This document shows, in pieces, positions 23,784 to 30,966 of a DNA stretch of 33,054 bases; within the stretch, counting starts at the first letter, position 1, and each line of letters begins with the position of its first letter. Source of the DNA: Bacteroidales bacterium (GTDB lineage Bacteria; Bacteroidota; Bacteroidia; Bacteroidales; P3). The notes below the pieces were generated by a model, which was not told where the DNA came from, searched no databases, and saw nothing but the letters and a program-made list of their open reading frames with translations. The stretch is from NCBI GenBank assembly GCA_009777915.1, contig WRKV01000010.1, forward strand, positions 1 to 33,054, written 5' to 3'. The position numbers were made by a program, and so were the translations under genes.

Positions 23784-26549
23784 ATGTTAAAAAAATCAGC
23801 CATCTCTCGACAGTTCGATTCGCTCAATGCGACATTTCGTTCGAGAACCAAACAAATCATCGTTGTTTTAGCAACGAGTTGTTCGACTTTAACGTTTGCA
23901 CAAATTGCACCGGTTAGTTCACGAACAACGTTCACACCGCCGTATTCCGCACAAATTTCGGAATGGTCGGAAAAAATTTCATTAACCCTTTTGCTTCGTG
24001 ATTTAAGCGTTACGAATGGACAGGTTTTCGTGCGATTGTTCATCGAAAGTCCGACGGTTTCCTTAGAAACGAGACCATTGTTCGGTTCGCGAAATTTTCA
24101 ATTAGATGGGGGAGTGCCATTTCACATCAGCGGCAGCGAGCTGAGTAATCTGTTTCAGCCGGAAAACCTTGTGTTTACAGGTATGACGCGAGAAAATTTC
24201 ATTCGAAACGGTTCTCGACTGCCCGAAGGCAGGTACAAATTGTGGTTCGAAGTCTACGAATGGGGGTCGAGAGTGAAAGTCTCGGCTTCGGAAGGCTTCG
24301 CCACAATTAACCTGCATGACATTGAACCTCCGATTCTGAATTTTCCGGGAAACAACGCTTTAATTCATGCCGAAACACCGCAAAACATTATGTTTTCGTG
24401 GACTCCGAGACATCAATCGGCTGTCAGTAGCGGATTTCAAGGAGTTTATGACTTTGAAATGGTGCAAATTCCACAACATTACAACGGAGATTTACGAATT
24501 TTGTTTGAAACAGCACAAAAGTACTCTGAAAAAACGTTGTTTCAAACGCAATTTCGATACGGAAATTTTGATGAGGAATTAATCAAAAATCAGCGATACG
24601 CCTTTCGTGTCAGGGTGCGTAGCATAGATGACGACAACGAATCCTTTCAACTTAAAAACAACGGATACAGTGAAATTTTTTCGTTTCGATATGCCGAAAA
24701 ATGTGAAAAACCAATGAATTTTCAAGGGTTTTCGGAGAGTCCCTATTCAGCGAATTTATCTTGGACGGTCGATGATTTCAAAAATGAATATGCAATTTTA
24801 TATCGTCGTTCCGACACCGATGCAAATGCTTGGTTTTCGCAACGGACGAGTTTTTCAGAGATTCAATTAGAAGATTTGTCGCCGAATCAGACCTACGAAC
24901 TGAAAATTCGAACGCTTTGCGAATTCACGAACAGCGACGACAGCGAATCGATTTTTATTACAACGCCGGAGATTACCAATATGGATAGTGCTGCTTACGG
25001 TTGCGGAAAATCATTTGTGCCGTCCGACACTTGCGTGAAACCGTTGGAAACACTGACTTCGCAAGATGTGTTTACAAGTGGCGGAACGACGGTTTTTGTG
25101 CAGGAAGTTAGCGGAAGTGGCGGAATTTTCTCAGGAAAAGGCTATATCCAAATGCCGATTTTAAGTTTTATCAGATTAAATGTAACATTCCAAAATATCC
25201 GAATTAATGAGTGTTTTCAGCATACAGAGGGAATTGTCAATGTAAATTACGATGCAAATAATAATTTGCTTTTAAACCTTCCCCCTGATACTACATCTAA
25301 TAATAAAGACCAAAACGATACGACATCACCTGAAAATTCAGATCAGAACACTAACGAAACCAACGAAAATAGCGAGATCAACGATGATGAGATAGAGCCT
25401 GAACATGAATCTTCGACGGACGAAAATTCACCGGAAAGTGAGCCCGATTCGCAACCTTTTCCGCCACCGTCCGTAGACAATACTGACGATGGAAGTTCCG
25501 GAACAACGTCGAGCGGCACCAATTCGACCCATCCGGGAACCTCGCAACCACCTGATAACTCAACAGGTTCATCGGACGATGATGATGCACCTGCACTACC
25601 GATTGCCTCAAGGCTTGATATTATGAACATACTTAACAGTTTGAAATTATCTTACGAAAAAGATTCCGGCATTGTACATTCCATTCGAAATGATGTGTCG
25701 TATTTTGTGGCAAATGTCACAATTAATATCAGCGACGTATTTTTGTTAATGCGTATTCGTACCGAAAAAACGTTTGACACGATAGATGTTTCCATGATAA
25801 CCCCCTTGAGTTTTATAGGAGATACGGCATTTGGGGTTAGAGTTCTGCTCAAAGGACATTACAATTCGCCGATTTTTATTTTGGTGGGAAGTAAAACCGA
25901 GGAGGGAAAGTTGTATGATTATTTGAAGAGGCCGGTGGAAGACTTGTGGGAGGGAGAAATCTTATTGACAAACGTGCAATGGATAAGCCAATTTGATGGA
26001 CGAGTAAATGGGAGGGACTGCCATTGGTGTGGTACAATAAATGTTTGTTGTAACGGAGGGTTGCCTTGCACAAACTGTAGTCCATGCAAAGGTAATAATT
26101 GTTGTTATCAAACATGCCTTGTCACCATCGAACAACTTGGGGTGACTACTAATAGGGGGCAATCAATGGATATTGCAACATTGCGGTCAAACAGTAAATG
26201 GCAAGAACAATCGGATTTGCAAGCAAATGTAAACTTGTTTAACAACGCAATATCCTATACGGACACCATATTAAAATCGGGCAAACCTGTGGTGATAGGG
26301 GTACATTATCGGAATAATAAAACTGCTGTTTATAATACTAACAAAGCAACGTTTCACTTTATGGTTATTGTTGGTAAAACTTCTCGAGACAATAAAGAGT
26401 ACTATCGGTTTTATGATCCGGGACGAACAAATGGCCAAACAGCCACCCATGAAAACAATTTATTGGAAATAGACAGAGGTAGAAATATGATACACGGAAT
26501 ATACCAAGACAAACCGTACACCATAACAGAAATCAGGAAAAATATGTAA
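23784..26549 (+). CDS. TANFOR/FN3 surface protein with a cysteine-rich papain-fold-like C-terminal domain
   Basis: 921 residues. A long signal peptide ends near residue 39 (TFAQ). Residues about 40-310 match the TANFOR domain: FTPPYSAQISEW, GGVPFHISG, LPEGRYKLWFEVYEW, IMFSWTPRH and NNGYSEIFSF. A fibronectin type III domain follows (about 313-395). A Ser/Asp/Glu/Pro-rich linker spans about 500-605. The C-terminus (about 730-921) has ten Cys within about 36 residues. It then has CCYQTC (Cys773, 774, 778), GKPVVIGVHY, HFMVIVG (His858) and YYRFYDPG (Asp878), the order of Cys, His and Asp in C39-like/papain-fold peptidases. From about 25,780 on, Ile is mostly ATA and Arg often AGA/AGG, unlike the start of the gene. 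No T9SS C-terminal sorting domain is visible. An effector role is inferred, not shown. Confidence 0.8.
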   Translation: MLKKSAISRQFDSLNATFRSRTKQIIVVLATSCSTLTFAQIAPVSSRTTFTPPYSAQISEWSEKISLTLLLRDLSVTNGQVFVRLFIESPTVSLETRPLFGSRNFQLDGGVPFHISGSELSNLFQPENLVFTGMTRENFIRNGSRLPEGRYKLWFEVYEWGSRVKVSASEGFATINLHDIEPPILNFPGNNALIHAETPQNIMFSWTPRHQSAVSSGFQGVYDFEMVQIPQHYNGDLRILFETAQKYSEKTLFQTQFRYGNFDEELIKNQRYAFRVRVRSIDDDNESFQLKNNGYSEIFSFRYAEKCEKPMNFQGFSESPYSANLSWTVDDFKNEYAILYRRSDTDANAWFSQRTSFSEIQLEDLSPNQTYELKIRTLCEFTNSDDSESIFITTPEITNMDSAAYGCGKSFVPSDTCVKPLETLTSQDVFTSGGTTVFVQEVSGSGGIFSGKGYIQMPILSFIRLNVTFQNIRINECFQHTEGIVNVNYDANNNLLLNLPPDTTSNNKDQNDTTSPENSDQNTNETNENSEINDDEIEPEHESSTDENSPESEPDSQPFPPPSVDNTDDGSSGTTSSGTNSTHPGTSQPPDNSTGSSDDDDAPALPIASRLDIMNILNSLKLSYEKDSGIVHSIRNDVSYFVANVTINISDVFLLMRIRTEKTFDTIDVSMITPLSFIGDTAFGVRVLLKGHYNSPIFILVGSKTEEGKLYDYLKRPVEDLWEGEILLTNVQWISQFDGRVNGRDCHWCGTINVCCNGGLPCTNCSPCKGNNCCYQTCLVTIEQLGVTTNRGQSMDIATLRSNSKWQEQSDLQANVNLFNNAISYTDTILKSGKPVVIGVHYRNNKTAVYNTNKATFHFMVIVGKTSRDNKEYYRFYDPGRTNGQTATHENNLLEIDRGRNMIHGIYQDKPYTITEIRKNM

Positions 26550-26579
26550 AAAAAATTAACAATAAAAAATCTTAAACAC

Positions 26580-27266
26580 ATGAAAACAACTTTAATCACA
26601 ATGTTTGCACTTATTTGTTTTGTAAATGCAAATATTTCTGCAAATGTAAATGGTCAGGTCAATACAAATGATCAAAACAAGACAAGAATATCGGACTACT
26701 TTCCTGATATGAAACAAGACACCATAATAACTTCCGTATATTTATGGAATATGGTAGATTTCGAAAGGGAAATAGACACAAACCTTGCTCTAAAGTATTT
26801 TTTCAACAACAATAGTGAGGAAATGCACGATATTTTTGAGGGATACAACGTCGATGAGAACACTTCCATTTATGTACCTTTTGTTAAGAAAGTCCATCCT
26901 ATATACAGAAAAAGGATTGATGATGACCTTTATCTATTGTATTACTACATACAGTCCGTTATATACCTGACTATGTATGACTATGCAAATGATAAATTCG
27001 AAAGCACGTTGATGATTGGCGACTTCTCTGATGATATGGATGTATTTACGAGAAGTACGATATTCTCAAACAACTACATTGTAACGGTTCAATCAGCAGA
27101 AGAGGCATATTATATTTTGTCTAAAATAGATTATGCCACTCGAAGAATTATTGAATTGAAAAAGATGGAGGTCGATGTTAATCAACCCCTCCGTAAGTTA
27201 GTGGATGATTCCTTTGAGGCATTGGGAATTTCAAAGGAAGGAGAATTATTAGAACCTATTCGTTAA
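26580..27266 (+). CDS. Small secreted protein of unknown function, possible partner of the TANFOR protein
   Basis: 228 residues. Residues 1-26 look like a signal peptide (KTTLITMFALICFVNA then NGQ), so it would act in the periplasm or outside. The mature part is acidic and Tyr/Asp-rich (DDDLYLLYYYIQ). No family recognised. It starts 30 bases after the TANFOR stop. By my count 9 of 22 Ile codons are ATA, like the C-terminal domain of the preceding gene and unlike the next gene (2 of 15). That pattern and its position make an immunity or inhibitor role worth testing, but no motif supports it directly. Confidence 0.72.
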   Translation: MKTTLITMFALICFVNANISANVNGQVNTNDQNKTRISDYFPDMKQDTIITSVYLWNMVDFEREIDTNLALKYFFNNNSEEMHDIFEGYNVDENTSIYVPFVKKVHPIYRKRIDDDLYLLYYYIQSVIYLTMYDYANDKFESTLMIGDFSDDMDVFTRSTIFSNNYIVTVQSAEEAYYILSKIDYATRRIIELKKMEVDVNQPLRKLVDDSFEALGISKEGELLEPIR

Positions 27267-27272
27267 TTTGCC

Positions 27273-27857
27273 ATGGAAACCAAAACTAAAATTATCGCAA
27301 TTTTGCTGTTAGTTTTAATGGCAATGAATGTTAATGCACAACAAAATCAACCTTACCACATCTCTGAAATTTATCTTGATGGTGTAAAAATGGAACACGA
27401 CGATTATCGTCCGTTTTTTAGGGGACAAATGATTGTCGATTCTACCTTTTGGGACGATTATGAAGAAGAAAACAGACGAATTGCCGTTTACAAAAGTGAT
27501 TCGTTGTACATTCATTTGTCCTCGTATAATCCGGCAGTGTTGTACACCAAATATATCGAAATAACGTCATTGCAACACGAAGTTAAATTTCGGGATATGA
27601 CGTTTAGAGTAGGTATGACGGTTGATGATATTGAACGAATTTTTCCTGAAATGAAACTTAAAGAAACTTATCAAAAATATGTTGGCGATGATAATCGGTT
27701 TTTCTCTCGTCCTGCTTATTTTAGTAAGCAAATGTTGGTAAAAACGTTTAGTGAGGAATTTCCGTTTTACTCTTGTGAAGGGCTAAAATTTCAGATTTTG
27801 GAAAATACGGTTATCGCCATATTGGTGGATTTTCGTACGGATGGGGATTTTAATTAG
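27273..27857 (+). CDS. Small secreted protein of unknown function
   Basis: 194 residues with a signal peptide (residues 1-22, ending NVNAQ). The central FRDMTFRVGMTVDDIERIFPEM segment resembles a short motif seen in small Bacteroidota periplasmic proteins, but I cannot name the family. It begins 6 bases after the previous stop, so the three genes 23784-27857 probably form one transcript ending at the hairpin 27863-27892. Codon use matches the chromosome background rather than the preceding gene. Confidence 0.72.
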   Translation: METKTKIIAILLLVLMAMNVNAQQNQPYHISEIYLDGVKMEHDDYRPFFRGQMIVDSTFWDDYEEENRRIAVYKSDSLYIHLSSYNPAVLYTKYIEITSLQHEVKFRDMTFRVGMTVDDIERIFPEMKLKETYQKYVGDDNRFFSRPAYFSKQMLVKTFSEEFPFYSCEGLKFQILENTVIAILVDFRTDGDFN

Positions 27858-27862
27858 AAAGA

Positions 27863-27892
27863 CGCAGGAGCAGATTTTTTTTTGCTCCTGCG
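27863..27892. terminator. Bidirectional hairpin between convergent genes
   Basis: cgcaggagca (27863-27872) is an exact complement of tgctcctgcg (27883-27892) across a T-rich loop. It lies 6 bases past the stop of the secreted protein gene and 8 bases past the sugar transporter stop on the other strand. Confidence 0.75.
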
Positions 27893-27899
27893 AATTTTC

Positions 27900-29222
27900 T
27901 TAAACGGCAATATCTTGGTTTACGTTTTTGCAGCCTGCAAGGGCGAAGTATAGCAAGTAAAGCAGTCCGGCGACAATCACCCAATAACTCATCAAGTAGC
28001 CGATTCCGCCTGCCATATCGACGATTCCGTTTTGCAGTAGCGGTAAAATTCCGCCACCGCAAACCATGACCATAAAAATTCCGGATGCTTTTTCGGTATA
28101 TTTTCCCAAACCTTCCACAGCGAGATTGAAAATTCCGCCCCACATGACGGATGTGCACAAACCTACGCAAACCAGCAATGCTGCGCTAATCGGGACATAG
28201 GTCAAACCAAATAATCCGTCTGTATCATTTTTGAAAACCGGCAAATTGACCATCACAGATGTTGGTGCAAAAATTGCCGACAAGGTCAAAATCAAACCCA
28301 AACCCGATGCAAAAACTAACATTGCTTTGGGTGAAACCTTACTGCCGACGGCGGCTCCGATGAATCGTCCGATAAGCATCATAAACCAATATGTTGCTGC
28401 AACAGAACCGGCGACTGCCTCTGCATGGGCGACTTTCAAGACATTCAAATCCGGATTTTGGAGCCATTTATTCAACACATTCGGAATGCCAACTTCCACG
28501 CCCACGTAGACAAATACGCCGATTGCACCCAAAACAAAATGTCGAAAGGATAGGGGAGAATGTGAGAATTTGCTTGATTTTTGAGTGAAGTCGAGCGATT
28601 CGTTTTCGGGAATTGTTGCCGATGAAATCACCACGAAAGCCAATGCAAAAATCGCCAAAGCCGCAAACATCAACGGAAACACGTCGCTGATTTGTGCTTT
28701 TACGATAGATGGAATCAAAATTCCGGTCAAGATAATCACCGAAGTTCCCGAAAGCGAACTGAATGTTCCGGCAATTTGCATCAGCTGATTGCCTTTATTT
28801 CCGCCACTGCCGAGTTTGTTGATCATCGGGTTGACGACGGTATTCAGCAAACACATCGAAAATCCGGCGATGAATGCTCCTGACAAATAAACTCCGAAAC
28901 TTCCGAAAACTCCTGATAACGTTTGAATTCCGACTCCTGTAAATCCTACGGCAATAGCGATGAGGGTTGTTTTTTTGTAGCCATGTTTTTGGAGTAAAAT
29001 TCCGGCAGGGACACCCATCACGGCGTAGGCGATGAAGTTGCAAAAAACGCCAAGCGTGCCCATCCAGTTAGAGATTCCGAATTGATGTTTTAGGATATCG
29101 CCCATTGGAGATGCCAAATTTGTAACGAAAGCAATCATACAAAAAAGGAAAATCATCACGATAATGGCGGGGATGTTGCTTTTGCGGTTTTCGAGTGCAG
29201 TTTGGAGATGGTTTGGTGTCAT
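27900..29222 (-). CDS. FucP-type MFS sugar:proton symporter
   Basis: 440 residues from the ATG at 29222, 14 bases past the predicted transcript start; the frame extends to 29276 through the promoter. Twelve hydrophobic segments are visible. The N-terminal half (IVMIFLFCMIAFVTNLASPMGDILKHQFG) and the GVPAGILLQKHGYKKT loop between helices 2 and 3 fit the fucose:H+ symporter (FHS) family, which also includes glucose/galactose transporters. The substrate cannot be told from sequence. No catabolic or regulatory sugar genes are adjacent. Confidence 0.88.
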   Translation of the reverse strand: MTPNHLQTALENRKSNIPAIIVMIFLFCMIAFVTNLASPMGDILKHQFGISNWMGTLGVFCNFIAYAVMGVPAGILLQKHGYKKTTLIAIAVGFTGVGIQTLSGVFGSFGVYLSGAFIAGFSMCLLNTVVNPMINKLGSGGNKGNQLMQIAGTFSSLSGTSVIILTGILIPSIVKAQISDVFPLMFAALAIFALAFVVISSATIPENESLDFTQKSSKFSHSPLSFRHFVLGAIGVFVYVGVEVGIPNVLNKWLQNPDLNVLKVAHAEAVAGSVAATYWFMMLIGRFIGAAVGSKVSPKAMLVFASGLGLILTLSAIFAPTSVMVNLPVFKNDTDGLFGLTYVPISAALLVCVGLCTSVMWGGIFNLAVEGLGKYTEKASGIFMVMVCGGGILPLLQNGIVDMAGGIGYLMSYWVIVAGLLYLLYFALAGCKNVNQDIAV

Positions 29223-29242
29223 GGTTTTGGAAATTTGATTTG

Positions 29243-29250
29243 CAAAGATA
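29243..29250 (-). promoter_or_regulatory. TATCTTTG -7 element of the sugar transporter gene
   Basis: Consensus -7 element with a predicted start near 29236, 14 bases before the ATG at 29222. Confidence 0.65.
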
Positions 29251-29306
29251 CGAATTTTTTTTGAAATGATTACCAAACAAATTTTACCGTCCCCGTTCGG
29301 CGGAGG

Positions 29307-30449
29307 CTAAGTTGTTATCCCTCCACTCCAAAGCAGTTTCAAAAAATCGGCTATGGGATAAATTTCCACCTCATTCATTCGTCGTGGTGCGGGATCAAGC
29401 GAAACCGCGATAAGTCGTGCTTGCGGATGTTCTTCCGAAAAGGCTTTCAAACCTTTGAGATGTCGGGATTGCACTTCTTTGCAAGATTTTATTTCGATGG
29501 CTATTTGTGCATCGCCAAGCACGGCATCCACTTCGTAGCCGGTGTTTGTTCGCCAATACGAAAGCGTTTCCTCGGAAGAGGAGTAGGACAGATAAGCCGT
29601 GAGTTCGTGGATTACCAAGTGTTCAAACGCTTTTCCAAAGTCCATAGATCCCGGAAGTAGTGCTTTTCGTTTAGCTAAATAATTGGCTACGCCAACATCG
29701 AACAAATAAAACTTGGGTGCCTGCTTTATCCGTCGTTTAACGGTTTTGGTGAATGCCGGCACAAAATATCCGAACATGGTTTCTTCTAAAATGGAGAAGT
29801 ATTCTTTCACGGTTGGTGCGCTCACTCCGCAGTCTGCTGCGATGTTGGTAAAATTAACAATTTCGCCGTTGGTCAATGCCGCCGCATCCAAAAACCTCGC
29901 AAACGTCCGCAAATTGCGGAGTTGTGCTTCCTCTCGGATTTCCTCTTGAAGGTAATTGCCGACATAAGCCTGTAATTTTTTGCTTGGATTAGCCGATAGA
30001 TAGTGTTGAGGGAGTAGCCCATAATTCGCGGCTTTAATCATGTCGAAATTCGGGATTTCCGTGCTCACCAACGGATAGAGCGTTTCCCGTATGGCTCGTC
30101 CACCCAACAAATTTGCTCCGCAGCGTTTCAGTTTTCGTGCACTCGAACCACAAAGCAAAAAACGAAGTTTGCGATTGTGCATGAGCCAATGTATCTCATC
30201 TAAGAGTTGTGGTATTTTCTGAATTTCGTCAACAATGACCAATTCGTCGGGCAAACACATTTCCAATTCCTCACGAAACAACCAAGGGGAGCGAAACAAT
30301 CGCTCAAAAACATCGGATTTCAGCAGATCATAATAGCGGGCATCCGGAAAAATTTCCTTGATGAGTGTGCTTTTTCCCGTTTGCCGTGCTCCAAATAAGA
30401 AAACACTCTCATCATTAAGACTTTCTAACAATAATTTTCGTGTAAACAT
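29307..30449 (-). CDS. AAA ATPase with DUF4143 domain
   Basis: 380 residues from the ATG at 30449; a TTG nine bases further up is in frame. Walker A GARQTGKS (20-27), Walker B LVIVDEIQKIP (about 70-80), and sensor-like LLCGSSARKL. The C-terminal half is DUF4143, with YEVDAVLGDAQIAIEIKS giving a D…ExK pattern as in restriction-nuclease-like folds. Proteins of this kind are abundant in Bacteroidota, usually solitary, and have no established role. It has its own promoter (30503-30496). Confidence 0.88.
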   Translation of the reverse strand: MFTRKLLLESLNDESVFLFGARQTGKSTLIKEIFPDARYYDLLKSDVFERLFRSPWLFREELEMCLPDELVIVDEIQKIPQLLDEIHWLMHNRKLRFLLCGSSARKLKRCGANLLGGRAIRETLYPLVSTEIPNFDMIKAANYGLLPQHYLSANPSKKLQAYVGNYLQEEIREEAQLRNLRTFARFLDAAALTNGEIVNFTNIAADCGVSAPTVKEYFSILEETMFGYFVPAFTKTVKRRIKQAPKFYLFDVGVANYLAKRKALLPGSMDFGKAFEHLVIHELTAYLSYSSSEETLSYWRTNTGYEVDAVLGDAQIAIEIKSCKEVQSRHLKGLKAFSEEHPQARLIAVSLDPAPRRMNEVEIYPIADFLKLLWSGGITT

Positions 30450-30495
30450 AAATATCAACTTTAGATTTTAACAACTTTTGTAAAGTTTAAGTTTG

Positions 30496-30503
30496 CAAAG
30501 ATA
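30496..30503 (-). promoter_or_regulatory. TATCTTTG -7 element of the AAA/DUF4143 gene
   Basis: Consensus element; the predicted start near 30489 leaves about 40 bases before the ATG at 30449. Between this element and the + strand promoter at 30640 (about 136 bases) I see no gene, only A/T-rich sequence. Confidence 0.65.
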
Positions 30504-30639
30504 CAACTTTTTTTTGGATTTTGCAAATTGTCAGGGCAAAAAAGTGGTGTTTTTGTAAAAATGTCAGTGCGAAACCTGTTTTTTTATCCATCCCGAAAAA
30601 AAATCTATGTTTTGTATATGTTTTCTCAAAAAAAAATCG

Positions 30640-30647
30640 TATCTTTG
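30640..30647 (+). promoter_or_regulatory. TATCTTTG -7 element of the second leader RNA
   Basis: Consensus -7 element on the + strand with a predicted start near 30655. The transcript would carry the palindrome at 30662-30681, the mini-ORF at 30703 and the rod at 30764-30887, then reach the WG-repeat gene if not terminated at about 30927. Confidence 0.65.
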
Positions 30648-30661
30648 CAAAAAATCTGTAA

Positions 30662-30681
30662 GGGTGATGCATGCATCACCC
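30662..30681. repeat. Perfect 20-base palindrome in the RNA leader
   Basis: gggtgatgcatgcatcaccc is self-complementary over 20 bases; flanking gta/tac extends the pairing after single mismatched bases. It is the same hairpin style as 4388-4405 and 9804-9827 and may be a dispersed repeat. Confidence 0.6.
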
Positions 30682-30903
30682 CTACAAAAAAATAATTCGC
30701 CTATGAAAAAACAGCGTAGTTAATACGCAAAAAAAACATACTGAAAAGCGTTAAGCTACCGTCTTGTTCAATGAAATTTAGGCATTTCTGAACAGCCAAG
30801 ACGAGTAAGACAAACGCTCACGGGAAACCGTGGGCATTACTCGTTGACATATTTGGCTGTTGGGTCGCCTAAAACCTCATTGAACAAATAAAAAGACATA
30901 CAA

Positions 30904-30927
30904 GAGTAATCGCCTCCGGTTTTTTTT
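30904..30927 (+). terminator. U-tract with a 3' arm that can pair into the rod (attenuator candidate)
   Basis: gagtaat (30904-30910), gcc (30912-30914) and cggtt (30917-30921) can pair with attactc, ggc and aaccg at 30842-30826 in the rod, directly followed by T residues to 30927. This roughly 16-bp helix excludes the apical part of the rod. Without it the T-tract has no strong local stem. Confidence 0.55.
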
Positions 30928-30966
30928 ATGTCCGAAAATCTGAACAACAAAAAAATTATTCTCACT

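Larger units (their letters stand above)
30655..30927 (+). ncRNA. Structured rod-shaped RNA, family unknown (copy 2)
   Basis: The rod spans 30764-30887. Its helices in order are ttgttcaatga/tcattgaacaa (11 bp), internal loop aat/aacc, ttaggc/gcctaa (6 bp), asymmetric loop atttctg/gggtc, aacagccaa/ttggctgtt (9 bp), acgagtaa/ttactcgt (8 bp), and ctcacgg/ccgtggg (7 bp) with a GAAA tetraloop. Upstream lie a 6-codon ORF (ATG at 30703), a hairpin gcgta/tacgc and a small agc…gct hairpin just before the rod. Downstream comes gagtaat…cggt with U8. The plan matches the RNA at 2069-1877, including the loops tttct/gggtc and aa/acc, although helix sequences differ. It precedes the secreted WG-repeat protein. 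Cis-regulator or free RNA is undecided. Confidence 0.72.

Noticed and set aside
30450..30458. TTG start of the DUF4143 ATPase at 30458
   Set aside because: The ATG at 30449 gives the usual N-terminus (MFTRKLL) and is the stronger start.
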